64,000 nucleotides of DNA, from contig NZ_LGHK01000007.1 in NCBI RefSeq assembly GCF_001908235.1, positions 1 through 64,000 of the forward strand. The letters run 5' to 3'. Both the position numbers and the translations under genes were made by a program. Numbering within the stretch: position 1 is the first letter of the stretch; every line of letters starts with the position of its first letter. The DNA comes from Bradyrhizobium sp. NAS96.2 (lineage in GTDB: Bacteria > Pseudomonadota > Alphaproteobacteria > Rhizobiales > Xanthobacteraceae). Under the pieces are notes generated by a model that saw only the letters and a program-made list of their open reading frames with translations, made no database searches and was not told the origin of the DNA. Shown here piece by piece: positions 64,000 to 64,000 of the stretch.

Positions 64000-64000
64000 T

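Noticed and set aside
1-64000. tRNA or rRNA genes and ICE attachment sites
   Set aside because: No convincing T-loop/acceptor combination or rRNA segment was seen by eye; a covariance search would be needed to exclude small RNAs.

Overview
The window reads as part of a rhizobial symbiosis island, most likely from Bradyrhizobium or a close relative. The evidence is a high-GC background, two blocks of genes typical of rhizobial integrative and conjugative elements (ICEs), a decayed SKWP-repeat type III effector, and a NoeI-like Nod-factor methyltransferase next to an RND pump. No tRNA, rRNA, CRISPR array or intact integrase was found. No database search was possible, so family names rest on motifs, length and gene order.

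Layout. (1) Positions 1-6.4 kb hold small accessory genes: a Cys-rich fragment, membrane proteins, an HEAGH putative metalloprotease, a serine recombinase remnant fused back to back with a truncated pentapeptide-repeat gene, and a HEPN-like gene broken at a G7 tract. (2) Positions 6.8-13.8 kb look like a conflict or defence cassette. A four-gene minus-strand operon encodes an unknown protein, a QueC-like PP-loop enzyme, an XRE/ImmA-IrrE (M78) regulator and a PIN-domain protein. It is transcribed away from a Fic gene across an intergenic region with palindromic operators, and a CoiA-like nuclease and a gene with an in-frame TGA follow. (3) Positions 14.1-26.1 kb are ICE block A: a structured non-coding region, ardC, parB (frameshifted), a 1440-residue methylase/helicase, a Toprim protein, a DUF2493 protein, a membrane protein and DUF736. 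Related structured leaders precede ardC and parB.

(4) Positions 26.2-32 kb are an intrusion: an MHS-type MFS transporter, a transposase remnant, the SKWP effector pseudogene and a small membrane protein. (5) Positions 32.1-35.5 kb continue the ICE core: a DUF2285 remnant, an excisionase-like HTH protein, RepA with iterons and an internal gap, DUF2840, a TraF-type signal peptidase and a transglycosylase. (6) Positions 35.6-39.5 kb contain an IS66 remnant and a complete IS66 element (36136-39477, 8-bp target duplication ATCACGAC). Both carry a related small passenger gene. (7) Positions 39.7-55.1 kb are the transfer module: relaxase, traG, a CopG-type protein, an MFS gene between short direct repeats, then trbBCDEJKLFGI and a DUF2274 gene.

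(8) Positions 55.1-64 kb are symbiosis-island cargo: a sparsely coding stretch, a small conserved-looking protein, an acyl-CoA dehydrogenase, the NoeI-like methyltransferase and a complete RND transporter.

How the parts fit. The relaxase would nick the element, TraG would pass the DNA to the Trb type IV secretion channel, and ArdC would protect the incoming strand. ParB, RepA and the helicase/Toprim proteins would maintain the element. Lesions in parB, the DUF2285 gene and repA suggest reduced autonomy of this copy, although the homopolymer frameshifts could be sequencing errors.
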